A stretch of 64,000 bases of DNA from an uncultured Polaribacter sp. (GTDB lineage: Bacteria > Bacteroidota > Bacteroidia > Flavobacteriales > Flavobacteriaceae). Position numbers and translations under genes: made by a program. Within the stretch, counting starts at the first letter, position 1; each line of letters opens with the position of its first letter. Location of the stretch: contig CALKEB010000046.1 of assembly GCA_938084845.1 (NCBI GenBank), positions 1 to 64,000 on the forward strand, given 5' to 3'. The notes beneath the pieces were generated by a model. The model searched no databases, was not told the DNA's origin, and was given only the letters and a program-made list of their open reading frames with translations. Shown piece after piece: positions 9,320-19,446 of the stretch.

Positions 9320-10291
9320 ATGGGAACAGTAAAAGTTAGTGCTGCTGATGTTAAAAAATTAAGAGAAGCTACTGGAGCTGGAATGATGGACTGTAAAAAG
9401 GCATTAGTTGAAGCAGGTGGTGATTTTGATCAAGCAATTGACGTTTTACGTAAAAAAGGTCAGAAAATTGCAGCAAAAAGAGCAGATAGAGAATCTACTG
9501 AAGGTGTTGCTGTAACAAGAATAAACGATGACAAAACTTTAGGTGTTGCTATTGTTTTAGCTTGTGAAACTGATTTTGTGGGTAAAAACGAGAAATTTGT
9601 TGCCTTAGGTGGTGAATTTGCAGATATTGCCTTAAACTGCGATAGTAAAGAAGCATTCTTAGCTGCAGATTTTGGCGGAATGACTGTTGCTGATAAATTA
9701 GTAGAACAAACTGGTGTTATTGGTGAAAAATTAGAAATTACTGCTTTTGAAAAGGTGGAAGCTGCTTATGTGGGTGCTTATACACACATTGGGAAAATTG
9801 CTGCTGTTGTAGGTTTGTCTGCTGTAGTAGATAATGCAGAAACTTTAGCAAAAGATGTAGCTATGCAGGTAGCTTCTATGGGAGCAACTACATTATCTTA
9901 CAAAGATTTTGATCCTGCTTACGTAGCTGCTGAAACAGAAGCTAGAATTGCAGTAATTGAAAAAGATAATATAGAGTTAGCTAGATTGGGTAAAACATTA
10001 AAGAATGTACCTCAATTTATTTCTATGTCTCAGTTAACTCCAGAAGTTTTAGCTCAAGCAGAAGCTGATGCAAAAGCACAATTAGCTGCTGAAGGAAAAC
10101 CAGAACAAATTTGGGATAGAATTTTACCAGGAAAAATGGAAAGATTTATTGCTGATAATACGACTCTAGATATGGAACAGTGTTTATTAGACCAAACATT
10201 CATAAAAGATGAAAAGAAAAATGTTGCTCAGTATGTAAATACCTATGGCGATATTAGTGTAGCATCTTTTAAAAGAGTTACTTTAGGATAA
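9320..10291 (+). CDS. tsf: Elongation factor Ts
   Basis: 323 aa; VKKLREATGAGMMDCKKAL, ACETDFVGKNEKF. Confidence 0.97.
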   Translation: MGTVKVSAADVKKLREATGAGMMDCKKALVEAGGDFDQAIDVLRKKGQKIAAKRADRESTEGVAVTRINDDKTLGVAIVLACETDFVGKNEKFVALGGEFADIALNCDSKEAFLAADFGGMTVADKLVEQTGVIGEKLEITAFEKVEAAYVGAYTHIGKIAAVVGLSAVVDNAETLAKDVAMQVASMGATTLSYKDFDPAYVAAETEARIAVIEKDNIELARLGKTLKNVPQFISMSQLTPEVLAQAEADAKAQLAAEGKPEQIWDRILPGKMERFIADNTTLDMEQCLLDQTFIKDEKKNVAQYVNTYGDISVASFKRVTLG

Positions 10292-10306
10292 TTTTATCTT
10301 TAGCAT

Positions 10307-10339
10307 AAAAAAAGCCTCGCAAATTGCGAGGCTTTTTTA
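10307..10339 (+). terminator. Rho-independent terminator after tsf
   Basis: AAAAAGCCTCGCAAATTGCGAGGCTTTTTT. Confidence 0.9.
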
Positions 10340-10349
10340 GTTTATACAA

Positions 10350-10715
10350 TTACTGCGCTGACTTCCACGCGTCATAACCTCCTAAGACATTTATAGCTTT
10401 AAATCCTTTAGACGTTAAAATTTTTACTGCTTTTAAACTTCTGTTGCCACTTCTGCAATACACATAAATGGTTTTTTCTGAATCAAATTTTTTAGCCACT
10501 TGTGCTGTAAAATCACTTTCAAAATAATTCGAGAATTTAGCTCCCTTGATATACCCTTGTTCAATTTCTTTGGGTGTTCTAACATCTAAGAGCTGTAATT
10601 CTTTTTTTAATATTAATACCTCTAAATCTTTGGTAGTAATAGATGAAGAGTTCTCTTGAGAACTACAGTTCCAAAACATCATACTAACCACTACTACTAG
10701 TATATATTTTTGCAT
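10350..10715 (-). CDS. Rhodanese-like lipoprotein
   Basis: 121 aa; lipobox MMFWNCSS, active-site loop YCRSGNRS. Confidence 0.85.
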   Translation of the reverse strand: MQKYILVVVVSMMFWNCSSQENSSSITTKDLEVLILKKELQLLDVRTPKEIEQGYIKGAKFSNYFESDFTAQVAKKFDSEKTIYVYCRSGNRSLKAVKILTSKGFKAINVLGGYDAWKSAQ

Positions 10716-10716
10716 C

Positions 10717-12123
10717 CTATTTTAATGTTGATGGGCAAACTGCAGCAGTTCTTTCTATTGTTGTTTTCTTTATAGCACCATAACCGCCTGCAACATCTAC
10801 AACATTATGAAACCCTCTGGCTTTTAGAATAGACGCTGCAATTACAGATCGGTATCCGCCTGCACAATGAATGTAGAAGGTTTCTTTTTTTGGAAACGAT
10901 GAAACATAGTCATTTAAAAAATCTAAAGGAGTACTCTCTGCTACTTTTATATGTTCACTTGCATATTCTCCTGGTTTTCTTACATCAAAAACAGGTACAT
11001 TATTGTTTATCTTATCGGAAAGTTCTTCTGCAGAAATAGAAAGTAAAGTATCTACTTCTTTACCAGATTTTTGCCAAGTATTGAAACCACCCTCTAAAAA
11101 CCCTAACACGTTATCAAAACCTACTCGAGATAATCTTGTAATAACTTCTTCTTCTCTTCCTTCTTTAGATACTAGTACAATAGGCTGTTTTATATCTTTG
11201 ATTAATGCGCCAACCCAAGGTGCAAAACCACCATCTATTCCTATAAAAATTGATTGTGGTATAAATCCGTTTATAAATTCCGTTTGATGCCTAACATCTA
11301 AAATTACAGCTCCAGTTTCATTGGCTACTGACTCAAACTCTTCTACTTTTAATGGTTTTATAGAAGTTTCTATAACACTTTCTATATCTGTATAGCCTTC
11401 TTTATTTAATTTTACGTTTAATGGAAAATAGGCAGGTGGTGGCAACAACCCATCTGTGACCTCTTTTACAAAATCGGCTTTAGACATGTCTGCTCTTAGG
11501 GCATAATTGGTTTTCTTTTGATTGCCAATAGTACCTACTGTTTCTTTGCTTAGATTTTTACCACAAGCAGAACCAGCACCATGTGCAGGATATACAATTA
11601 CATCATCTTCGAGTGTCATTACTTTATGACGCAAACTATCAAACAAAAAACCTGCTAAATCGGTTTCTGTAATATTCCCTTTTTGTGCCAAATCTGGCCT
11701 ACCAACATCCCCTAAAAAGAGGGTGTCTCCACTAAAAATTGCATGGTCTTTACCCTGGTTGTCTTTAAGCAAGTAGCAAGTACTTTCCATAGTGTGACCT
11801 GGAGTATGCAGAGCAGTAATGGTAATATCTCCTAATTGAAAAACTTGATGGTCTTTTGCAATTAGTGAATTAAAATTAGTTTTAGCTGTTGGCCCATATA
11901 CAATAGTTGCCCCTGTTTTTTCTGATAAGGTAACGTGTCCGCTAACAAAATCGGCATGGAAATGGGTTTCAAAAATGTACTTTATTTTTGCATCGTCTGC
12001 AGCTGCTTTATCTATATATTGCTGTACTTCTCGTAAAGGATCAATAATAGCTACTTCGCCATTACTTTCTATATAATACGCGCCTTGTGCAAGGCATCCT
12101 GTATAAATTTGTTCTATTTTCAA
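10717..12123 (-). CDS. MBL-fold hydrolase with two rhodanese domains (CstB-like persulfide dioxygenase/sulfurtransferase)
   Basis: 468 aa; THFHADFVSGH and HTPGHT metallo-beta-lactamase motifs, central rhodanese lacking the Cys (VSKEGREEE), C-terminal rhodanese with HCAGGYRS. Confidence 0.82.
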   Translation of the reverse strand: MKIEQIYTGCLAQGAYYIESNGEVAIIDPLREVQQYIDKAAADDAKIKYIFETHFHADFVSGHVTLSEKTGATIVYGPTAKTNFNSLIAKDHQVFQLGDITITALHTPGHTMESTCYLLKDNQGKDHAIFSGDTLFLGDVGRPDLAQKGNITETDLAGFLFDSLRHKVMTLEDDVIVYPAHGAGSACGKNLSKETVGTIGNQKKTNYALRADMSKADFVKEVTDGLLPPPAYFPLNVKLNKEGYTDIESVIETSIKPLKVEEFESVANETGAVILDVRHQTEFINGFIPQSIFIGIDGGFAPWVGALIKDIKQPIVLVSKEGREEEVITRLSRVGFDNVLGFLEGGFNTWQKSGKEVDTLLSISAEELSDKINNNVPVFDVRKPGEYASEHIKVAESTPLDFLNDYVSSFPKKETFYIHCAGGYRSVIAASILKARGFHNVVDVAGGYGAIKKTTIERTAAVCPSTLK

Positions 12124-12174
12124 TGTGATTTAATTTTATAGTTATCTACTTAAAGTGCTGTTATACCTTGTTAT

Positions 12175-13902
12175 TTAATTATAAGATTGGTGAATGTATT
12201 TTGCGAATTTTTCTTGATGTTTTCGGTCTCCTGTTTTATAATACTTTACTGCTTGATTTGCTCTCATGAAAAAATGGTGAATGTCTATAATTTCTAAAAA
12301 TCCACTTTTAAATAAATCGTCTCGTACAGGTCCTTTTACACCCGCAAAATAAAAAGTAACTCCTTTCTTTTTATAATATCGTACCCGTTCTTTTAGCATT
12401 TCTACCCCTGTACTATCTACTCTGTTGATACTTTCTGCATCTAAAACAATTAATTTTAACGCAGTTCCTTTTTTTAAGGTCATCTCTTCCAAATTATCTC
12501 TAAAATAACTAGCATTTGCATAAAATAACTGCGCATCAAAACGAAATACTAAAATATCATCTTCTAAAACAACTTCTTCAAAACGATTTTTATTTCGATA
12601 GAAATTAGAGTTAGGCACCTTCCCTAATTCGGTAACATAAGGCTTAGAAGTTCTATAAATCAAGACGATTAAAGAGAACCCTACACCTTCTATAATTCCG
12701 TACTCAATTCCTAAACACAGTGTGGCTATAAATGTAGAGACCATTAACCAAAAATCTAATTTGTTAACACGCCATAAATACGAAGCTTCTTTTACATTAA
12801 TAAGGTTAAAAACAGCAACTATAATAATGGCCGCTAATACTGTTTTAGGCAAATAATAAAATAAAGGAGTTAAAAATAGAAGGGTAATAACCACCATTAG
12901 AACAGAAATTAAAGATGCCATTCCTGTTTTAGCCCCACTCTCTGCATTAATTGCAGATCTGGAAAAACTAGATGTTGATGGGTATGCTTTAAAAAAAGAA
13001 CCAAAAATATTACTTAACCCTAATGCGATAAGTTCTTGGTTAGGACGTATTCTATATTCATCTTGTTTGGCTTCTAATGACTTTCCAATAGAAATAGTTT
13101 CTAAAAAACCAACCATAACTAGGGTTAACGCAATGGGTAAAAGTTCTTTTATTTGATCTAACTCAAATTCAGGTACCCCAAAAAAAGGCAATCCAGACGG
13201 AATTTCTTTTACAATAGCAACATCATTAAATGAAGTTCCAAAAAACTTCATAATTAAAATACCTAGTATAACCACTAGTAACGCACTTGGTAACTTTTTA
13301 TTTATCATTCTTAAAATTATAATAAGAACAACTGATGCCAAACCAATAACAGTAGTGTGGAGATTAAAAGTAGAGAACTGTTTCCAAATGTCTAAAATAA
13401 TGTATTGAATTTGGTCACTCTGAAAAAAATCTACTCCAAATAAATTTCTAAATTGATTTAAGCCAATAATTAAGGCAACAGCAGAAGTAAAGCCTGTAAT
13501 AACAGGTTTTGATAAAAAATTAACAATAAAACCTAAGCTAAAAATACCTAATAGAAACTGAATAACCCCTACTAATAAAGCTAACAAAATAGCTATAGAA
13601 ATATAACTTTCAGAGCCTGCTAATGCTAACGTAGAAACACCCGTTGCTACAATTAAAGAATCCATAGCCACAGGCCCTATGGCTACTTGCCTAGAAGAAC
13701 CAAAAATGGCATAAAGTATCTGCGGCACTAAAGCACAATACAACCCATAAATTGGAGGCAACCCTGCGATAAGTGCATAAGCAATACCTTGGGGTATTAA
13801 AACAATACCAACTGTAATCCCCGCTATTAAATCTCCTTTAAATAATGAAGGTTTATAGTTAGGTAACCACTCTAATATTGGTAAGATTTTTTTAATATTC
13901 AT
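12175..13902 (-). CDS. SulP-family anion permease with STAS domain
   Basis: 575 aa; GDLIAGITVGIVLIPQGIAYALIAGLPPIYGLY and C-terminal STAS VDSTGVEML. Confidence 0.93.
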   Translation of the reverse strand: MNIKKILPILEWLPNYKPSLFKGDLIAGITVGIVLIPQGIAYALIAGLPPIYGLYCALVPQILYAIFGSSRQVAIGPVAMDSLIVATGVSTLALAGSESYISIAILLALLVGVIQFLLGIFSLGFIVNFLSKPVITGFTSAVALIIGLNQFRNLFGVDFFQSDQIQYIILDIWKQFSTFNLHTTVIGLASVVLIIILRMINKKLPSALLVVILGILIMKFFGTSFNDVAIVKEIPSGLPFFGVPEFELDQIKELLPIALTLVMVGFLETISIGKSLEAKQDEYRIRPNQELIALGLSNIFGSFFKAYPSTSSFSRSAINAESGAKTGMASLISVLMVVITLLFLTPLFYYLPKTVLAAIIIVAVFNLINVKEASYLWRVNKLDFWLMVSTFIATLCLGIEYGIIEGVGFSLIVLIYRTSKPYVTELGKVPNSNFYRNKNRFEEVVLEDDILVFRFDAQLFYANASYFRDNLEEMTLKKGTALKLIVLDAESINRVDSTGVEMLKERVRYYKKKGVTFYFAGVKGPVRDDLFKSGFLEIIDIHHFFMRANQAVKYYKTGDRKHQEKFAKYIHQSYN

Positions 13903-13927
13903 TTCAAAAAAAATACTCTTAATAGTT

Positions 13928-14950
13928 TTAAAATAATTCTCCTGGGCTTCTTCCTTTTGTTCTTCCTAAATGTTGGTACGCTAACGCTGTAACTTCCCTA
14001 CCTCTTGGAGTTCTCATTATAAATCCTTGCTGAATTAAAAAGGGTTCATAGACTTCCTCTATGGTCTCTGTATTTTCTGAAACAGCAGTAGCTATGGTAC
14101 TTATACCAACTGGCCCTCCCTTAAATTTATCAATAATTGTTATTAAAATCTTATTATCCATCTCATCTAATCCATGTGCATCTACATTAAGGGCTTTTAA
14201 GGCATATTTTGCGATTTGGATGGTAATGTTACCATCTCCTTTTATCTGAGCAAAATCTCTTACCCTACGTAATAAAGCATTTGCTATTCTTGGAGTTCCT
14301 CTACTTCTTCCAGCAATTTCTATCGCAGCTTCCATAGCAATAGGAACAGAGAGTATAGAGGCACTTCTTTGTATAATGGATGTTAATAGTTCTGTAGAGT
14401 AATAATGCAAACGACTACTGATTCCAAAACGGGCTCTCATTGGTGCTGTTAACAAACCAGAACGTGTAGTGGCCCCGATTAAGGTAAATTGCTCTAAATT
14501 AATTTGAACGGTTCTAGCGTTTGGACCAGACTCAATCATAATATCAATTTTATAATCTTCCATAGCAGAATACAAATATTCTTCTACGATTGGACTTAAC
14601 CTATGAATTTCATCTATAAATAAAACATCTCTCTCATCTAAGTTTGTAAGTAGCCCTGCAAGATCTCCTGGTTTATCTAGAACCGGTCCAGAAGTAACTT
14701 TAATCCCTACACCTAGTTCATTTGCTAAAATGTGTGCTAAGGTTGTTTTTCCTAAACCAGGTGGTCCATGAAAAAGTGTATGATCTAAAGCTTCTCCTCT
14801 TTGATTGGCAGCTGCTACAAAAATCTTTAAATTTTCTAATGCTTGATCTTGCCCTGTAAAATCATCAAAAGAGAGTGGACGTAATTTTTTTTCTACATCT
14901 AATTCTTCATTAGAATAATCAGTGTTTTCAGGATTCAAGTTTTCGTTCAT
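13928..14950 (-). CDS. ruvB: Holliday junction branch migration helicase RuvB
   Basis: 340 aa; [46 protein letters not shown]. Confidence 0.97.
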   Translation of the reverse strand: MNENLNPENTDYSNEELDVEKKLRPLSFDDFTGQDQALENLKIFVAAANQRGEALDHTLFHGPPGLGKTTLAHILANELGVGIKVTSGPVLDKPGDLAGLLTNLDERDVLFIDEIHRLSPIVEEYLYSAMEDYKIDIMIESGPNARTVQINLEQFTLIGATTRSGLLTAPMRARFGISSRLHYYSTELLTSIIQRSASILSVPIAMEAAIEIAGRSRGTPRIANALLRRVRDFAQIKGDGNITIQIAKYALKALNVDAHGLDEMDNKILITIIDKFKGGPVGISTIATAVSENTETIEEVYEPFLIQQGFIMRTPRGREVTALAYQHLGRTKGRSPGELF

Positions 14951-14955
14951 AGAAA

Positions 14956-14963
14956 CAAAGATA
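14956..14963 (-). promoter_or_regulatory. -7 element of ruvB (TATCTTTG), probably leaderless
   Basis: Reverse complement TATCTTTG-TTTCT-ATG: start codon 5 nt after TAnnTTTG. Confidence 0.5.
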
Positions 14964-15005
14964 ATGGAAATTAAAAAACCTATTTGTAAGTTTTGTTACA
15001 AAGCA

Positions 15006-15040
15006 AAAAGCCTTTCCAGAATTGGAAAGGCTTTGTCTTT
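15006..15040 (-). terminator. Terminator of the act-cox operon
   Basis: AAAGCCTTTCC(agaatt)GGAAAGGCTTT between coxA and ruvB. Confidence 0.85.
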
Positions 15041-15052
15041 TTTAAATAATAT

Positions 15053-16834
15053 TTATGAGGGCTCTTCGCCTTCTAATAATGGTGTGGTTTGTGGTACAAA
15101 ATCTGCACCATGCAAGTAATCACTATCATCATCATTTGCATCTACACGTTTACTGTAGTCGTAAGCCCATCTATGAACCTCTGGCAATTTACCTGGCCAG
15201 TTACCATGAATATGCTCTACAGGTGTTGTCCATTCTAAAGTGTTAGATTTCCATGGATTTTGAGTTGCTTTTTCTCCCCTGTATATTGAGATGAAATAGT
15301 TGGCCAAGAAAATTATTTGTGCAGCACCCCCAACTAATGCAAAAATGGTAATTACTACATTAATGTCTGCTAAATCGTTAAACATTGGAAAGGCTGTATT
15401 AGAATAATACCTTCTTGGTAAACCTGCTAGTCCAATAAAATGCATTGGCCAAAATACACCATAAGAACAGATTATTGTTATCCAGAAATGCCAATATCCC
15501 ATTTTTTTATTCATCATTCTACCGTACATTTTCGGGAACCAATGATAAATTCCTGCATACATTCCAAATATGGCAGATACCCCCATTACTAGGTGAAAGT
15601 GTGCAACCACAAAATAAGTATCATGAATGTTTATATCTAAAGCAGAATCTCCTAAAACAAGACCCGTTAATCCACCTGTTACAAAAGTAGAAACTAATCC
15701 TATAGAAAATAACATGGCAGGATTTAATTGTAGGTTTCCTTTCCATAAAGTAGTTACATAGTTAAATGCTTTTACTGCAGATGGAATGGCAATTAATAAC
15801 GTCGTAAAGGTAAATACAGATCCTAAGAAAGGATTCATCCCTGAAATAAACATATGGTGCCCCCAAACTATCGTAGATAAAAAGGCAATTGCCATAATAG
15901 ACATTACCATTGCTCTATAACCAAATATTGGTTTTCTAGCATTTGTAGAGATAACTTCTGAGGTAATCCCTAGCGCTGGTAATAAAACAATATAAACCTC
16001 TGGATGTCCTAAAAACCAAAATAAATGTTCGAACAATACAGGAGAACCTCCTTGATAATGTAAAACTTCTCCGGAGATAAATATATCTGATAAATAGAAA
16101 GAAGTTCCAAAACTTCTATCAAACACTAATAATAATGCTGCAGATAATAATACTGGGAAAGAAACAACACCTATAATTGCAGTGATAAAGAATGCCCAAA
16201 TTGTTAATGGCAATCTTGTCATTTTCATTCCTTTTGTTCTTAAATTTAATACGGTAACAATATAATTTAAGGCTCCGATTAAAGATGAAGCAATAAAAAT
16301 AGCCATCGAAACTAACCAAAGTGTCATTCCTGCTCCAGAACCTGGAATTGCTTGTGGTAATGCACTAAGAGGTGGGTAAACTGTCCAACCTGCAGAAGCT
16401 GGTCCAGCCTCCACAAAAAGTGAAATAACCATTATAACACTAGATAAGAAAAACAACCAATAAGAAATCATGTTTAAAAAACCAGATGCCATATCTCTAG
16501 CTCCAATTTGCAATGGAATTAATAAGTTAGAAAATGTACCACTTAAACCAGCAGTTAATACAAAGAATACCATAATAGTTCCATGTATTGTTACTAGTGC
16601 TAAATAAATATCTGGACTCATTACTCCATCTGTTTGATGTCTTCCTAAGAATGCTTCAATAATAGAAAATGAAGTATCTGGCCACGCTAATTGTAAACGA
16701 AATAACATTGACATTAACACGGCAATAATTCCCATAAACATTCCTGTAATTAGGAATTGCTTTGAAATCATTTTGTGATCTTGGCTAAAAATATATTTTG
16801 TTACAAATGTTTCTTTATGATGGTGATCTGACAT
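15053..16834 (-). CDS. coxA: Cytochrome c oxidase subunit I
   Basis: 593 aa; FWFLGHPEVYIVLLPALG, VWGHHMF, HDTYFVVAHFHLVM. Confidence 0.97.
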   Translation of the reverse strand: MSDHHHKETFVTKYIFSQDHKMISKQFLITGMFMGIIAVLMSMLFRLQLAWPDTSFSIIEAFLGRHQTDGVMSPDIYLALVTIHGTIMVFFVLTAGLSGTFSNLLIPLQIGARDMASGFLNMISYWLFFLSSVIMVISLFVEAGPASAGWTVYPPLSALPQAIPGSGAGMTLWLVSMAIFIASSLIGALNYIVTVLNLRTKGMKMTRLPLTIWAFFITAIIGVVSFPVLLSAALLLVFDRSFGTSFYLSDIFISGEVLHYQGGSPVLFEHLFWFLGHPEVYIVLLPALGITSEVISTNARKPIFGYRAMVMSIMAIAFLSTIVWGHHMFISGMNPFLGSVFTFTTLLIAIPSAVKAFNYVTTLWKGNLQLNPAMLFSIGLVSTFVTGGLTGLVLGDSALDINIHDTYFVVAHFHLVMGVSAIFGMYAGIYHWFPKMYGRMMNKKMGYWHFWITIICSYGVFWPMHFIGLAGLPRRYYSNTAFPMFNDLADINVVITIFALVGGAAQIIFLANYFISIYRGEKATQNPWKSNTLEWTTPVEHIHGNWPGKLPEVHRWAYDYSKRVDANDDDSDYLHGADFVPQTTPLLEGEEPS

Positions 16835-16865
16835 AATAATGTGATTTGTAGTATCTTTTAATTAA

Positions 16866-17870
16866 TTATTGAATAACTGTTGCTAACGTTGGTTGTTCAG
16901 AAACCCAAGCTTCATATTCTTCTTGTTCTACAACCGTGATTTTCATTTGCATACTATAGTGAGAGGTTCCACAAATTTTATTACATAGTAATAAGTAATC
17001 AAATTCATAAAAATCTTCTCCTTTTGCTGCTCTGATTTTATTAATTCCTTTTGTTTTTTCTCTTACTTCAGATTGCATTCTCATTTCCTCTGTTGTATAT
17101 TTTGGAGTAAAAGCAAACTCTGTAACCATCCCTGGAACACAATTCATCTGTGCTCTAAAATGGGGCATGTAAGCTGAGTGTAAAACATCTTGAGATCTGA
17201 ACTTAAAATGCACTTTTTTCCCTTTAGGTAAATACAATTCAGTAACTTGTTTATCATCTTGTGCATTAACATCAGACATGTCTACACCCATTGTATTGAT
17301 TCCTTTAATGTAGTTTACATTACCAGCACCTAAGGTATTATCGTCTCCTGCATAACGAGCATGCCAACCCCATTGGTATGCATACACTTCTATAACAACG
17401 GCATCTTCATCTTCAATATCCATTACGTTGTTCCATTGCCATAAACCATAGCCGATTAGTATGACTAAAACAACTGCTGGGATAATAGTCCAAATCATTT
17501 CTAATTTGTGACTGTCTGCATAAAATTTAGCCTTGTTATTTTTATTTCCTCTGTACTTAAAAGTAAAGTAAAAAATTAAAAACTGCATGATAAATTGTAC
17601 AATACCAATTAACCAAAAAGTGATATTAAATAAACGATCATCGTGTTCTCCTTCAATTGAGGCAGACTCAGGTAACATAATCACATTCATTGCAATTAAA
17701 CAGTAAATCATCATGGCATATAAAAACACCATAAAGTATATTGCGTATTTACCTTGCTTTGCGTTGTCTTCATCGTTAGCAATAACACCTCTAAAATCTA
17801 GGATTCTAGTGATTTGCCAAACACTTACACCCATTGCAACACCTATAAAAATATAAAATAGAGCTAGCAT
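16866..17870 (-). CDS. coxB: Cytochrome c oxidase subunit II
   Basis: 334 aa; VYAYQWGWHARYAG, CuA region LLCNKICGTSHYSMQM. Confidence 0.95.
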   Translation of the reverse strand: MLALFYIFIGVAMGVSVWQITRILDFRGVIANDEDNAKQGKYAIYFMVFLYAMMIYCLIAMNVIMLPESASIEGEHDDRLFNITFWLIGIVQFIMQFLIFYFTFKYRGNKNNKAKFYADSHKLEMIWTIIPAVVLVILIGYGLWQWNNVMDIEDEDAVVIEVYAYQWGWHARYAGDDNTLGAGNVNYIKGINTMGVDMSDVNAQDDKQVTELYLPKGKKVHFKFRSQDVLHSAYMPHFRAQMNCVPGMVTEFAFTPKYTTEEMRMQSEVREKTKGINKIRAAKGEDFYEFDYLLLCNKICGTSHYSMQMKITVVEQEEYEAWVSEQPTLATVIQ

Positions 17871-17905
17871 ATATATCTTTTCTTAATTATTTAATTCTTA
17901 ATTTA

Positions 17906-19420
17906 TTAATGATGATTTCCAGAACCTTCTCCTCTATGTTCTATATTATAGTAATGAAAATGTTCACTTTCTTCTAAAAAAGGATTTCCTTTAGGAATAG
18001 GGTTTGCTTTTGCAAAAGCACTAAAAACAGTGTAAATAAATATTCCTAAAAAGAATAATAATGCACTTAATTCAGCAATTCCAAATGACCAAAAAGGACC
18101 AACAGTAGCTGGCATAATCATTACAAAAATATCTATATAATGACCTCCTAAAATTACTATACCTCCAAGTACTACAAACCAAGGAATACTTTTATAATCG
18201 CTATTTAGTAATAATAATACTGGGAAAACAAAATTCATAACAACCATTGCCAAGAACGGTAATTTATATTCATTGAATCGTGCTACGAAATAAGTAGTTT
18301 CTTCAGGAATATCTGCATACCAGATTAACATGAACTGTGCAAACCATAAATACGTCCAGAATACAGAGAAACCAAACATAAACTTAGCTAAATCATGAAT
18401 ATGGCTATCATTAATGCCAGGAATAGCATTTTTTGATCTTAAGTAAATAGTTACAAAAGCAATTACAGTTAATGCACTTACTAATAGACTTGCTAATACA
18501 TACCATCCAAATAATGTAGAGAACCAGTGTGGGTCAAGGCCCATAATCCAATCCCAAGACATCATTGATTCTGTGATCATGAATAAGAATAAAAAGATCA
18601 CTGATGCATTATAGTTTTTCTTATATGTTTTTTGATTATCATTTGCAGTATCTTCTGCAATTGAGTTTTTTCTAATAAACCATCTGTAAGCATTCCAAAT
18701 AGCCAAATACACGATACTTCTAATGGTCCACCCTGGCACATTCATCCACCAAGATTTTCCGTCAACAATAGCGTCATAATTTGGACTAGAAGGATCAAAA
18801 ACGCCTTCTGCCATCCATGGGAACATGTGGTTTACATGCAGCACAGAGGCTGCTAAAACAACAAGAACCATAATTATTGATGTTGGCACTAAATTAGCGG
18901 TAATTGCTTCCATTACTCTAAATAGTACTATTGACCAACCAGATTGTGCAACTCTTTGCCCAGCATAAAATGCCAATACTAATAAGGAAATTCCTAAGAA
19001 AAAGAATAATGCAACATACAATGCAGACCAAGGTTTGTTTTGTAATTGATGAAATGCGTGTTCTAAATGAGAATCATGAGATTCAGCTGATGCATGTGAT
19101 TCAACTGATTCATGAGAATCTTTAGTACTATTATCTGAATGATCATGTGCTGAACCATGATGGTTTGCTGGTGCTTCATGATGAGCTGTCGATGATTCAT
19201 GATGAGCATCATCATGCGAACTCGTTTCATGTGATGTATTTTCATGTGAATCATCATGATTAGAACCATGATCATCACCATGAGAAGATTGATGTGCTAG
19301 AATTTCTTTAGCGTCTTCTATTGAGCTTGGTGCTGAGTAGAAGCTATATCCAATACCTATTAAACCAACAACAGTTAGTATAATAGAGAGTGTTTTTAAT
19401 TTACCTGAGAATTGATACAT
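17906..19420 (-). CDS. actF: Alternative complex III subunit ActF with His-rich insertion
   Basis: 504 aa multi-TM protein in act cluster between cytochrome c and coxB; long His/Asp/Ser segment. Confidence 0.85.
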   Translation of the reverse strand: MYQFSGKLKTLSIILTVVGLIGIGYSFYSAPSSIEDAKEILAHQSSHGDDHGSNHDDSHENTSHETSSHDDAHHESSTAHHEAPANHHGSAHDHSDNSTKDSHESVESHASAESHDSHLEHAFHQLQNKPWSALYVALFFFLGISLLVLAFYAGQRVAQSGWSIVLFRVMEAITANLVPTSIIMVLVVLAASVLHVNHMFPWMAEGVFDPSSPNYDAIVDGKSWWMNVPGWTIRSIVYLAIWNAYRWFIRKNSIAEDTANDNQKTYKKNYNASVIFLFLFMITESMMSWDWIMGLDPHWFSTLFGWYVLASLLVSALTVIAFVTIYLRSKNAIPGINDSHIHDLAKFMFGFSVFWTYLWFAQFMLIWYADIPEETTYFVARFNEYKLPFLAMVVMNFVFPVLLLLNSDYKSIPWFVVLGGIVILGGHYIDIFVMIMPATVGPFWSFGIAELSALLFFLGIFIYTVFSAFAKANPIPKGNPFLEESEHFHYYNIEHRGEGSGNHH

Positions 19421-19446
19421 ATCTTTCGTAATCTATCTTTTTGTAA

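Noticed and set aside
11003-11287. Antisense ORF opposite the CstB-like gene
   Set aside because: No recognisable protein features; opposite a well-supported CDS.
15055-15690. ORFs antisense to coxA (15055..15246, 15445..15690) and the out-of-frame minus ORF 16119..16319
   Set aside because: Overlap conserved coxA coding sequence; composition typical of spurious frames.
19063-19281. Met/His-rich 72-aa minus-strand ORF and the 18931..19125 plus-strand ORF
   Set aside because: Frame shadows of the CAT/GAT-rich His-Asp repeat inside actF; no independent support.
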